From: Pirellulaceae bacterium
Lineage (GTDB): Bacteria > Planctomycetota > Planctomycetia > Pirellulales > Pirellulaceae
Direction of reading: 5' to 3'
NCBI GenBank assembly: GCA_016784735.1
Contig: JADHUC010000098.1
Coordinates: forward strand, 1 to 35,552
Length of the DNA stretch: 35,552 nt
This document shows positions 14,790 through 24,042 of the stretch, piece by piece. Below the pieces are notes generated by a model that saw only the letters and a list, made by a program, of their open reading frames with translations, made no database searches and was not told the origin of the DNA. Each line of letters begins with the position of its first letter. The stretch's first letter is position 1. The position numbers were made by a program, and so were the translations under genes.

Positions 14790-16022
14790 ATGCCGGAGCC
14801 GTATCTCGTAAAACCGGACAGAGAATTCGTCCAGCGTGTCCTGGGTGAAGGCGGGGAAGATCTGAAGAAGTGCTTCCAGTGCGCTACGTGTTCCGTCGTT
14901 TGCGAACTGTCGGACGGCAGCAAGCCGTTTCCCCGCAAGGAAATGATCTGGGCTCAGTGGGGCTTGAAGGATCGGCTTGCGGCGGATCCAGATATCTGGC
15001 TTTGCCATCAATGCAATGACTGCTCGACTCGGTGCCCACGCGGTGCCCGACCAGGCGATGTCCTTTCGGCACTGCGACAGGAAGCGGTACAGCACTACGC
15101 GGTTCCCGGCTTTCTCTGCAAATGGGCGAATAGCTTGACGCACCTTCCGCTGATGCTGCTAATTCCTGCCGTGCTTCTGGTGTTGGCTCTTGTGGCGAAG
15201 ACGCCGATTTGGGAATCCACAGGTGCGGATGAGGGCCTGCTGCACTACCTGCACCACGAAGGCTTCTACGCGGCTCTGTACCCGCATTGGCTTCTGATCG
15301 GTTTCTATTCGTTCTTCTGGGGTTTGGCCATGCTTGCCGCAGCGGCGGGAGTGCTGCGATTCTGGCGGGCCATGAAGGCCGCTGACGAAACATCCGGCGG
15401 ATACGCCCCGAAGTTGGGCATCGTCCCCAGTACGATTCGCGTCCTCACATCGCTTTTCCGCCACGACAGGTTCAGCAAATGCGGAAGCCAAGCTTCGCGG
15501 CGGACGGCGCATATGGGAGCCTTCTACGGGTTTGCCGCCTTGTTCATTGTCAGTGTATGGGCCGTGATCGCCTTGTACATGATCAATCCCTTCATGCCGG
15601 AAGGTAAGCATCTTCATTATCCCTTCGCCTTCAGTGACCCGTTGGGGAGTCCGTGGAAGATCCTCGGCAATCTGGGCGCGATTGCGTTGATCGCCGGTTG
15701 CATCATCGCCATCCGTGACCGGATGAGTGCCAAAGAAGGCTCGGCGGCGAGTTCATCATTTGATTGGCTCTTTGTATGGCTCGTGCTGACCGTGGGAGTA
15801 TCGGGACTGTTGACCGAGATCATGCGATATGTGGCGGAACCGATGGAAGGCTCGGGGATCCGGTACTTGGCTTATGGCATCTACTTTGTCCATCTAGTAG
15901 CAGTATTTGACTTGTTGGTATATCTGCCGTTTTCGAAATTTGCCCACATTGTCTATCGGTCTGTGGCGCTCGTCTATGCCGAGCATACCGGGCGGACCAA
16001 GGGGACGGTGGAAAGCGAATAG
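14790..16022 (+). CDS. qmoC: Quinone-interacting oxidoreductase membrane subunit QmoC
   Basis: 410 residues, an HdrC-HdrE fusion. The N-terminal soluble part carries two cluster motifs, Cys-Phe-Gln-Cys-Ala-Thr-Cys-Ser-Val-Val-Cys and Cys-His-Gln-Cys-Asn-Asp-Cys-Ser-Thr-Arg-Cys-Pro. From about residue 120 it is a cytochrome b-like membrane domain with several hydrophobic helices and histidines (His-Trp, His-Met, Tyr-Phe-Val-His-Leu), where menaquinol is oxidised. The length and order fit QmoC. The start at ATG 14790 has a weak upstream GGGAG, with the repeat just before it, so its expression may differ from that of qmoAB. Confidence 0.95.
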   Translation: MPEPYLVKPDREFVQRVLGEGGEDLKKCFQCATCSVVCELSDGSKPFPRKEMIWAQWGLKDRLAADPDIWLCHQCNDCSTRCPRGARPGDVLSALRQEAVQHYAVPGFLCKWANSLTHLPLMLLIPAVLLVLALVAKTPIWESTGADEGLLHYLHHEGFYAALYPHWLLIGFYSFFWGLAMLAAAAGVLRFWRAMKAADETSGGYAPKLGIVPSTIRVLTSLFRHDRFSKCGSQASRRTAHMGAFYGFAALFIVSVWAVIALYMINPFMPEGKHLHYPFAFSDPLGSPWKILGNLGAIALIAGCIIAIRDRMSAKEGSAASSSFDWLFVWLVLTVGVSGLLTEIMRYVAEPMEGSGIRYLAYGIYFVHLVAVFDLLVYLPFSKFAHIVYRSVALVYAEHTGRTKGTVESE

Positions 16023-16091
16023 GACGTTGATTTGGAGTGGCTGGTCCCTTAAGAAGCGAAAAGGATCGCTAAATGGGGGCTGCTGAGATCA

Positions 16092-16109
16092 GGAAGGGAA
16101 CATCCTTCC
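16092..16109 (+). other. Small hairpin in the qmoC-sat gap
   Basis: GGAAGG pairs with CCTTCC around a six-base loop within the 125-base gap before sat. No T-run follows, so it is unlikely to be a terminator. It may be part of the sat leader. I see no convincing promoter hexamers in this gap. Confidence 0.3.
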
Positions 16110-16147
16110 GTCATCGAACATCACAAAACGAGTGAAAGGAGAATTGC

Positions 16148-17344
16148 ATGATTAAGCCACACGGTTCGGATGCGTTGAATCCCCTTTATGTGGCGGATGA
16201 GGCGAAGCGTGCTGAGTTACAAAAGGAAGCCGAAGGGCTACCGAAGCTGATGGTCTGCTCGCAGGCGGCAGCCAACGCGGTCATGATGGCCAGCGGGTAT
16301 TTCAATCCACTGACCGGCTTCATGAATCTGGCGGACTCGCTGGCAGTGGCCGAGAACATGAAGACCACCGGTGGTCTGTTCTGGCCCGTGCCCATCGTCA
16401 ACGTCGTCGAGGACGCCTCGGCGATCGGAGACGCCAAGCGGATCGCTCTATTGGATCCGAACGTCGAGGGGAACCCGGTGCTGGCGATCCAGGACGTCGA
16501 GTCGATCGAGGAAGCGACTGACGAGCAGATGACCGCGATGGCCCAAAAGGTCTACGGCACCACCGACCCGGAGCACCCGGGAGTCAAGGCTTTCCTTTCG
16601 GTTGGCAAGTGCTTCGTCGCCGGACCGATCCAAGTACTGAATTACTCGTATTTCGCTGCCGACTTCCCCGAGACATTCCGGACGGCAGTGGAAATTCGAG
16701 AGATGATCGCAAAGAACGGCTGGGAAAAGGTCGTTGCGTTCCAGACGCGTAACCCCATGCACCGTGCTCACGAGGCGCTCGTCAAGATCGCCATGGAACG
16801 CACCGGTGCCGACGGGGCGGTGATTCACATGTTGCTGGGCAAACTGAAGGCCGGCGACATCCCCGCCGACGTTCGTGACGCCGCAATTCGCAAGATGGTC
16901 GAGTTGTACTTCGAGCCAAATACTTGCGAAATCACCGGCTACGGGTACGATATGCTTTACGCCGGTCCCCGCGAGGCCGTGCTGCACGCCGTCTTCCGCC
17001 AGAACATGGGTACCACGCACCTGATCGTCGGTCGTGACCACGCCGGAGTGGGCGACTACTACGGTGCCTTCGATGCCCAAACAATCTTCGACAACGACGT
17101 GCCCGAAGGCGCGATGGAACTGCAGATCTTCAAGGCCGACCACACGGCGTTTTCCAAGGTGGTAGGCGACGTGATTATGATGTGTGAGGCTCCCGACGGA
17201 CACAAGCCGGAAGAATTTGTCTTCCTGTCGGGTACGAAAGTCCGGGCAATGCTGTCCGCCGGCGAAGACCTGCCTCCCGAGTTCGCTCGCCCCGAAGTAG
17301 CAAAGATCCTGATGGAGTACTACCAGTCGCTGCCGCAGGAGTAG
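16148..17344 (+). CDS. sat: Sulfate adenylyltransferase (ATP sulfurylase)
   Basis: 398 residues. It catalyses ATP + sulfate to APS + pyrophosphate, the activation step that feeds AprBA. The catalytic Gln-Thr-Arg-Asn-Pro-Met-His-Arg-Ala-His-Glu (HxxH-type motif) and Gly-Arg-Asp-His-Ala-Gly-Val-Gly are intact. The C-terminal Ser-Gly-Thr-Lys-Val-Arg segment is typical. There is no APS-kinase domain, as expected for the dissimilatory enzyme. The start at ATG 16148 has AAAGGAG. No pyrophosphatase gene is in the window, so product removal must be encoded elsewhere. Confidence 0.97.
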   Translation: MIKPHGSDALNPLYVADEAKRAELQKEAEGLPKLMVCSQAAANAVMMASGYFNPLTGFMNLADSLAVAENMKTTGGLFWPVPIVNVVEDASAIGDAKRIALLDPNVEGNPVLAIQDVESIEEATDEQMTAMAQKVYGTTDPEHPGVKAFLSVGKCFVAGPIQVLNYSYFAADFPETFRTAVEIREMIAKNGWEKVVAFQTRNPMHRAHEALVKIAMERTGADGAVIHMLLGKLKAGDIPADVRDAAIRKMVELYFEPNTCEITGYGYDMLYAGPREAVLHAVFRQNMGTTHLIVGRDHAGVGDYYGAFDAQTIFDNDVPEGAMELQIFKADHTAFSKVVGDVIMMCEAPDGHKPEEFVFLSGTKVRAMLSAGEDLPPEFARPEVAKILMEYYQSLPQE

Positions 17345-17364
17345 TCTGACCAAGGACGCGTACC

Positions 17365-17757
17365 ATGGACTTGATCAACATAGCCCGAGGAGAAGGACTT
17401 CAGTTCAAGATCCAGGTGCGCGGACATGAAGTCAGCAGCGATATGTCCGAAAAGGACGGTGGCCAGGATGCAGGCCCGTCACCGGTCGAGCTATTGGCCG
17501 GATCGCTGGGGGCCTGCATCGCAATGATGGTGCAGACGTACTGCAACCGTCATGGGTATACAGATGGCGAGGTTGGCGTCAGTCTCACACTGGAGCTTGC
17601 CGATTCCCCAAAACGAGTCGGCGGCATTGTCGTCGACGTGGAATTGCCAGATGGAATTCCCGAGGACAAGAAGGAAGTGATCAAGCGCATGGCCGAGCGA
17701 TGCCCGGTCCATGAAACGTTAAGGAATCCACCGCGTATCGACATTGATATTCTGTAG
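17365..17757 (+). CDS. OsmC-family protein
   Basis: 130 residues with the two redox cysteines of the OsmC/Ohr fold: Cys51 in Ser-Leu-Gly-Ala-Cys-Ile-Ala and Cys113 in Glu-Arg-Cys-Pro-Val-His. Family members reduce organic peroxides or act on thiol/sulfur substrates. It begins 20 bases after sat and is in the same orientation as the island, so it is probably cotranscribed. A role in oxidative protection or in sulfane-sulfur handling is plausible, but the substrate cannot be read from the sequence. Confidence 0.85.
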   Translation: MDLINIARGEGLQFKIQVRGHEVSSDMSEKDGGQDAGPSPVELLAGSLGACIAMMVQTYCNRHGYTDGEVGVSLTLELADSPKRVGGIVVDVELPDGIPEDKKEVIKRMAERCPVHETLRNPPRIDIDIL

Positions 17758-17761
17758 ACCT

Positions 17762-17803
17762 CGATCTATAGATCAGGCCTAAGTCGAGCGCCGAAAGGCG
17801 CGA
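17762..17803 (+). other. dsrC leader with two small dyads
   Basis: GATCTATAGATC is a perfect palindrome shortly after the osmC stop. It is followed by GCGCC-GAAA-GGCGC, a hairpin with a GNRA-type tetraloop, about 30 bases before dsrC. No T-run follows. The tetraloop hairpin may stabilise a processed dsrC message, which is usually abundant. This is inference only. Confidence 0.35.
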
Positions 17804-17831
17804 CATGCCAACCTGAGAAAGGAGCACTTCG

Positions 17832-18149
17832 ATGGAACAAAAAGAATTCGGTGGCAAGATGATGGACATCGACGAGGATGGTTTCATCCAGGACCCAGAC
17901 CAGTGGGACCAAGCCGTCGCCGCAGATCTTGCGAAGACCGAGGGTGTCGACGACTTGACCGACGATCACTGGAAGGTGGTCAACTACTTGAGGGAGTATT
18001 ACCTCGAGTTCAATATGGCCCCGATGATCCGCAAGCTCTGCAAGTCGACCGGCTTCAAGCTGAAGGAAATCTACGAGCTGTTTCCGAGCGGCCCCGCCAA
18101 GGGTGCCTGCAAGGTAGCCGGACTTCCTAAGCCGACCGGTTGCGTCTGA
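17832..18149 (+). CDS. dsrC: Sulfur-carrier protein DsrC (canonical)
   Basis: 105 residues. It is the substrate carrier of sulfite reduction: DsrAB loads sulfur between its two C-terminal cysteines, and DsrMKJOP reduces the resulting trisulfide. The C-terminal arm Gly-Ala-Cys93-Lys-Val-Ala-Gly-Leu-Pro-Lys-Pro-Thr-Gly-Cys104-Val is canonical, with the penultimate cysteine present. The start at ATG 17832 has AAAGGAG upstream. It serves as the reference for the two-domain version at 1830-2495. Confidence 0.97.
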   Translation: MEQKEFGGKMMDIDEDGFIQDPDQWDQAVAADLAKTEGVDDLTDDHWKVVNYLREYYLEFNMAPMIRKLCKSTGFKLKEIYELFPSGPAKGACKVAGLPKPTGCV

Positions 18150-18154
18150 TCCCC

Positions 18155-18245
18155 GTAGGTCCCGGCTGCCGAACGGGACCTTTTGGCGGACGACAATGAC
18201 GAGATTGAACACGGTCGGAGGTCCCGTACGGCAGGCGGGGCCTAC
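18155..18245. repeat. Imperfect inverted repeat between dsrC and the RsbRD gene
   Basis: The 26-base arms at 18155-18180 and 18220-18245 begin GTAGGTCCCG and end CCTAC. They pair with three mismatches around a 39-base centre. This GTAGGTCCCG type is another repeat I associate with planctomycete intergenic DNA. It may terminate or stabilise the dsrC transcript, though there is no T-run. Confidence 0.65.
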
Positions 18246-18336
18246 CTGACCGAAATGGTCTGCGTTGATCGCCCCGGCGCATGGCGTGGGTGGCGATGTC
18301 GGTGATTTTTATTCGAGTTTGCCGACGGAAGGGAAC

Positions 18337-18915
18337 ATGGCGATTCCGAGCCAATTACGCGAGAGAAGTTCTGCCATCGCCGAGAGGTGGCTGCGGGATT
18401 CTCTGGCCACTTACTCGGACGACGCCACCAAGGCCTTCAAACGCAACAAGGACCCTTTTACCAATCCTGTCGGGCACGCCCTGCGGGTTGGAACGTTGGC
18501 GGCCGTCGAGGCTTTGCTCGACGGTAGGGACGTGGCTGAGATCTGTTCGTATCTGGATGACGTAATCAAGATGCGGGCGGTTCAGGAGTTCACCGCGTCC
18601 CAGGCGTTGTCTTTTGTGTTCAGTTTGAAAAACGCTATTCGATCTGAACAGGGATCGAGTGGCGGTGGATCGACGGCCTCTTGCGAGGCGGCCGAACTGG
18701 AAGAGAAGATTGACCGATTGGCTCTTCGGGCCTTCGACGTTTACTTGGCCTATCGCGAGCAGGTTTACGATCTTCGAGTCAACGAGGTGAAGAGAAGCGT
18801 TTCGACGCTTGTCGAGCGACTGTACGGACGAGGTGCGGATCCGGCCGCGGACGTAGATTTGGTGCAGCTTACGACTTCGGAGCGCACCGAAACGCAGCGA
18901 GGTGGTGATCAATGA
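18337..18915 (+). CDS. RsbRD N-terminal domain protein upstream of dsrM
   Basis: 192 residues, mostly alpha-helical. The start is ATG 18337 behind GGAAGGG; a frame opening at 18265 would run into poorly coding DNA. The segment Glu-Arg-Trp-Leu-Arg-Asp-Ser-Leu-Ala-Thr-Tyr with Asp-Pro-Phe-x-Asn-Pro-Val-Gly-His resembles the RsbRD-type N-terminal sensory domain. I recall similar proteins ahead of dsrMKJOP in deltaproteobacterial sulfate reducers. The last residues overlap dsrM as ATGA, so it is coupled to the complex. Its role, perhaps regulation or assembly, is unknown. There is no STAS domain. Confidence 0.75.
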   Translation: MAIPSQLRERSSAIAERWLRDSLATYSDDATKAFKRNKDPFTNPVGHALRVGTLAAVEALLDGRDVAEICSYLDDVIKMRAVQEFTASQALSFVFSLKNAIRSEQGSSGGGSTASCEAAELEEKIDRLALRAFDVYLAYREQVYDLRVNEVKRSVSTLVERLYGRGADPAADVDLVQLTTSERTETQRGGDQ

Positions 18916-19910
18916 GTGTGCTCGTTTCCCTGGCAGCGGTAGTCGTGCTGTTCTTGGTCGGCTTTTTTGCAGGCCAGACCGGGGGTGTAGTTTTTGGTGT
19001 CGTCCTGCCTTACGCGGCCATGGCCGTCTTTCTCGTCGGCTTGGTTTACCGCGTATGGGGTTATGCCAGAGTGCCCGTACCGTTCCGCATTACCACGACC
19101 TGCGGGCAGCAGAAATCACTCCCGTGGATAAAGAACTCCGAACTGGATTGTCCCAGCGGCAAGATGGGCGTGGTGGGAAGGATGATCTTGGAGATCGCCT
19201 GCTTCCGCTCGCTGTTGCGTAACACGAAAACAAAACTCGCCCAAGGTGGCAGACTTTTCTACGAGACAGATCTGGCTCTATGGGCGGGGGCGATGGCCTT
19301 CCACTGGTGCCTGGTCGTTGTTGTGCTGAGACACTTGCGGCTTGTTTTCCAGCCGGTTCCTTCTTGCCTGACGTTTCTGCAAGAGGCGGATGGATTCCTG
19401 GAGATTGGCGTACCGGTGTTCTACGTGAGTTCGATTGTTTTTCTGGTGGCCCTCGCGTATCTGCTGGTCAGACGCCTGACGAATGCCCAAGTGCGATACA
19501 TCTCGCTGTTGGACGACTACTTTCCGCTGTTTCTTCTGCTAGCTATCGGCCTGAGTGGCTTCTGGCTCAGGCACGTTGACAAGGCGGACATTGTAGGCAT
19601 CAAGACACTTGCGGTAGGGCTGGCCAGTTTCAGTTTTGGCGAGGCAATCGAGGCGTCCGCTACGGTGGCTCCCCTGTTTTATGGCCACCTTTTCCTGGTT
19701 TGCGTACTGCTTGTTTACTTTCCTTTCAGCAAGCTGACTCACATGGCCGGAGCTTTCTTGAGCCCAACCCGAAACCTGGCGAACAACAACCGGCGAGTCA
19801 GACATGTCAATCCCTGGGATTACCCCGTCAAGACGCATCCCTACGAAGAGTACGAAGACGAGTGGCGGGACAAGATGAAGGGGGCGGGAGTCCCAGTCGA
19901 TAAGGAATAG
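18912..19910 (+). CDS. dsrM: DsrM, membrane cytochrome b subunit of DsrMKJOP
   Basis: 332 residues. It is NarI-like, with an N-terminal pair of hydrophobic helices, a middle loop, then helices around residues 120-150, 168-185, 203-222 and 255-275. Histidines such as His132, His143 and His259 (Tyr-Gly-His-Leu) are candidate heme ligands. Pro-Phe-Ser-Lys-Leu-Thr-His-Met ends the last helix. DsrM oxidises menaquinol and passes electrons to DsrK. The start overlaps the RsbRD stop, and dsrK follows two bases after the stop. Confidence 0.95.
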   Translation: MSVLVSLAAVVVLFLVGFFAGQTGGVVFGVVLPYAAMAVFLVGLVYRVWGYARVPVPFRITTTCGQQKSLPWIKNSELDCPSGKMGVVGRMILEIACFRSLLRNTKTKLAQGGRLFYETDLALWAGAMAFHWCLVVVVLRHLRLVFQPVPSCLTFLQEADGFLEIGVPVFYVSSIVFLVALAYLLVRRLTNAQVRYISLLDDYFPLFLLLAIGLSGFWLRHVDKADIVGIKTLAVGLASFSFGEAIEASATVAPLFYGHLFLVCVLLVYFPFSKLTHMAGAFLSPTRNLANNNRRVRHVNPWDYPVKTHPYEEYEDEWRDKMKGAGVPVDKE

Positions 19911-19912
19911 TC

Positions 19913-21557
<1,645 letters not shown>

Positions 21558-21565
<8 letters not shown>

Positions 21566-21926
21566 TAAACCGATAATCGTCATCGGATTGGTCATTGCCC
21601 TCGTGGTACTAACGGTGCCGTTTTGGTACGCGTTGGCCGCAGGAACGGGCGAGGCGCCTCCCGAATTGGATCTGCCAGAGGGTCAGTGCGTAGCCGAGAA
21701 CATGGCGGCGCACCACATGGAGTTGTTAAATCAGTGGCGAGACGAGGTGGTCCGCGAAGGCGACTGTAGCGATATTGAAGTCAACGGCAAGAAATACGCC
21801 AAGAGCCTGACCAGAGGTTGCCTGAGCTGTCATACCAGCAGACAGGACTTCTGTGCCAAGTGCCACAGCTACGCGAACGTCGAACCCACGTGCTGGGATT
21901 GCCATGTCGAGTCGTTCGGGAACTGA
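21558..21926 (+). CDS. dsrJ: DsrJ, periplasmic triheme cytochrome c
   Basis: 122 residues. An N-terminal hydrophobic anchor (about residues 5-28) is followed by a periplasmic domain with three CxxCH motifs: Cys-Leu-Ser-Cys-His, Cys-Ala-Lys-Cys-His and Cys-Trp-Asp-Cys-His. Cys44 in Gly-Gln-Cys-Val lies where DsrJ proteins have a conserved cysteine proposed as an unusual axial heme ligand. The length is normal for DsrJ. It sits between dsrK and dsrO with almost no gap. Confidence 0.95.
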
Positions 21927-21929
21927 ACC

Positions 21930-22790
21930 ATGAATGAAAGCAGACGTGAATTCCTGAAGAAGGTCGGTTACGCGGCGGCAGGAGCGGGCTGTACCTTTCC
22001 GCTGTTGGCGGCTGCGGGCAGCGCTCTAACGGAAGACGAACATGCCGTGGCGTCGGGTTCTGGCGGCACGCAATGGTGCATGGTCGTTGACATTCAGAAG
22101 TGCATGAGCCCAGAGGTACGCGATGCCTGCAGTCAGGCGTGCCATGAGGCGCACAACGTGCCAGAGATCCCCGTCGCCGAGCACGAAGTCAAGTGGATCT
22201 GGACCGAACAGTACCAAAACGCATTCCCTGACCAATCCAGTAGGCGTACGGAACACTATGCTCACGCCCACGCGACGGATCCCCTGAACGCCAAGCCCGT
22301 CCTCGTTCTCTGCAACCACTGCACCGAGCCTCCATGCACGAAAGTCTGCCCGACCATTGCCACTTGGCGGCGGGAGGAAGACGGCATCGTCATGATGGAC
22401 ATGCACCGGTGTATCGGCTGCCGATACTGCGTCGCGGCATGTCCGTACGGAGCCAGAAGTTTCAACTGGAGCGACCCGCGTGAACACGCGCCGCTGAACG
22501 AGGGCAAGATCACACCAGGATTCCCGACCAGATCCAAGGGCGTGGTGGAAAAATGCAACTTCTGCGCCGAACGCCTGAGAGACGATGGAACGCCGGCGTG
22601 CGTCGAGGCGGCTAACAAGGTCCCCGGCGGCGACGGTGCATTGACATTCGGGAATCTTGCCGATCCAAGTTCGGACGTTTGCAGGCTGCTGGCCAAGGAG
22701 CATACGATCGTCCGGAAGCCGAGTTTGGGGACCAGCCCCAACGTTTTTTACATCCTGCCGAAGGAAATCGAAGATACATCTGGGGCTTGA
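21930..22790 (+). CDS. dsrO: DsrO, Tat-exported ferredoxin-like subunit
   Basis: 286 residues. The twin-arginine signal Ser-Arg-Arg-Glu-Phe-Leu-Lys-Lys is followed by a hydrophobic stretch, so it is folded before export to the periplasm. Four cysteine clusters can be seen, including Cys-Asn-His-Cys-Thr-Glu-Pro-Pro-Cys-Thr-Lys-Val-Cys-Pro and Cys-Ile-Gly-Cys-Arg-Tyr-Cys-Val-Ala-Ala-Cys-Pro. The third ferredoxin motif is Glu-Lys-Cys-Asn-Phe-Cys. The family is that of PsrB/NrfC-type subunits. It links the DsrJ hemes to the membrane subunit DsrP. Confidence 0.95.
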   Translation: MNESRREFLKKVGYAAAGAGCTFPLLAAAGSALTEDEHAVASGSGGTQWCMVVDIQKCMSPEVRDACSQACHEAHNVPEIPVAEHEVKWIWTEQYQNAFPDQSSRRTEHYAHAHATDPLNAKPVLVLCNHCTEPPCTKVCPTIATWRREEDGIVMMDMHRCIGCRYCVAACPYGARSFNWSDPREHAPLNEGKITPGFPTRSKGVVEKCNFCAERLRDDGTPACVEAANKVPGGDGALTFGNLADPSSDVCRLLAKEHTIVRKPSLGTSPNVFYILPKEIEDTSGA

Positions 22791-22824
22791 TCCCAGCGTT
22801 GTCAACATTGTGTGAGGTCTCGTC

Positions 22825-23982
22825 ATGCTGGAAAACGCATTCCGAGGAAGATTGCGATACTGGGCGTTGCTCGCGTTCTGGGGCTTGGTCATCCTGGCTG
22901 GCTTGTATTCTTATGGCCAGCAGTTGACTGTTGGCTTGAAGATTACCGGCTTGAGCCGCGACGTGACGTGGGGGCTGTACATCGCCCAATTCACGTTCAT
23001 GGTCGGTGTGGCCGCTTCGGCCGTGATGGTGGTCTTGCCCTACTATCTGCACGACTACAAAGCCTTCGGCAAGATGGTCATCCTGGGCGAGTTCTTGGCC
23101 GTCTCGGCCGTGGTCATGTGCACGCTGTTCATCTTCGTCGACTTGGGGCAGCCGCGGCGTGTGATGAACGTACTGCTGCACCCGGCGCCGAATTCGCTGA
23201 TGTTTTGGGATATGATCTCGCTGGGCGGCTATCTCGTGCTGAATCTGGTAATCGGCTGCGTCACGTTCGAGGCCGAGAGGCAAGGATCTCCGCCGCCCAA
23301 GTGGGTCAAGCCGTTGATCTATCTGTCGATTCCCTGGGCGATCAGTATCCACACGGTGACGGCGTTCCTGTATTCAGGTCTGTCCGCCCGTCCGTTCTGG
23401 ATGACGGCCATCCTGGCACCGCGGTTCTTGGCTTCGGCATTCGCGTCCGGCCCCAGTTTGCTGATCATCCTGGCCCTGATCATGCGGAAGTTTACGAAGT
23501 TTGATCCTGGTAAGCAGGCGATTCAGAAGCTGGCCACGATCGTCGCGTATGCGATGGTGGTGAATGTGTTCTTCGTGGTCGTAGAACTGTTCACCGCGTT
23601 TTACGGCAACATGCCGCACCACCTGCATCCGTTCGAGTACCTTTTCGGCCTGCACGGCACCACCGCCCTGTCGCCCTGGATGTGGGTCTGCGAACTGTTG
23701 ACCGTCGGCTGCGTCATCGCATTGCTGCTGCCCGGCGTGCGCAAGCAGGAGAATCTATTGGCCTGTATCTGCGTGGCGGTCATTACAGCCGTTTGGATCG
23801 AAAAAGGTATGGGAATGATAGTCACAGGGTTCGTGCCTTCGCCGCTGGGAAGGGTGACCCCGTATGTGCCCACCGCCCCCGAAGTCATGATCACCCTGGG
23901 CGTGTACGCCATCGGCTTCCTAATCCTGAGCGTACTCTATAAGGTAGTGGTCAGCGTAAGAGAGAGAGTAGAGGTTGTCTGA
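22825..23982 (+). CDS. dsrP: DsrP, NrfD-type membrane subunit
   Basis: 385 residues and strongly hydrophobic, with about ten predicted helices, matching the NrfD/PsrC family. It carries no cofactor and probably exchanges electrons between DsrO and menaquinone. The sequence Trp-Gly-Leu-Tyr-Ile-Ala-Gln-Phe-Thr-Phe near residue 50 and Ile-Ser-Ile-His-Thr-Val-Thr-Ala-Phe are typical. The stop codon lies within a terminator hairpin that ends the dsrMKJOP transcript. Confidence 0.95.
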   Translation: MLENAFRGRLRYWALLAFWGLVILAGLYSYGQQLTVGLKITGLSRDVTWGLYIAQFTFMVGVAASAVMVVLPYYLHDYKAFGKMVILGEFLAVSAVVMCTLFIFVDLGQPRRVMNVLLHPAPNSLMFWDMISLGGYLVLNLVIGCVTFEAERQGSPPPKWVKPLIYLSIPWAISIHTVTAFLYSGLSARPFWMTAILAPRFLASAFASGPSLLIILALIMRKFTKFDPGKQAIQKLATIVAYAMVVNVFFVVVELFTAFYGNMPHHLHPFEYLFGLHGTTALSPWMWVCELLTVGCVIALLLPGVRKQENLLACICVAVITAVWIEKGMGMIVTGFVPSPLGRVTPYVPTAPEVMITLGVYAIGFLILSVLYKVVVSVRERVEVV

Positions 23983-23995
23983 CAACCTTTTTTTT
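23972..23995 (+). terminator. Intrinsic terminator overlapping the dsrP stop codon
   Basis: AGGTTGT and ACAACCT form a 7-bp stem with a CTG loop, followed directly by eight T residues. The dsrP TGA (23980-23982) is within the loop and second arm. It separates dsrMKJOP from dsrAB, leaving only 47 bases for a dsrA promoter or for read-through. Confidence 0.75.
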
Positions 23996-24042
23996 GGAAC
24001 AAACCTAGTTCAAGTAAGAACTCCAACTGACAGGAGGACACC

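Noticed and set aside
16092..16145. TCACAAAACGAGTGA before sat as a Rex site
   Set aside because: The half-sites point outward (TCAC...GTGA), the reverse of the Rex arrangement, and spacing is wrong.
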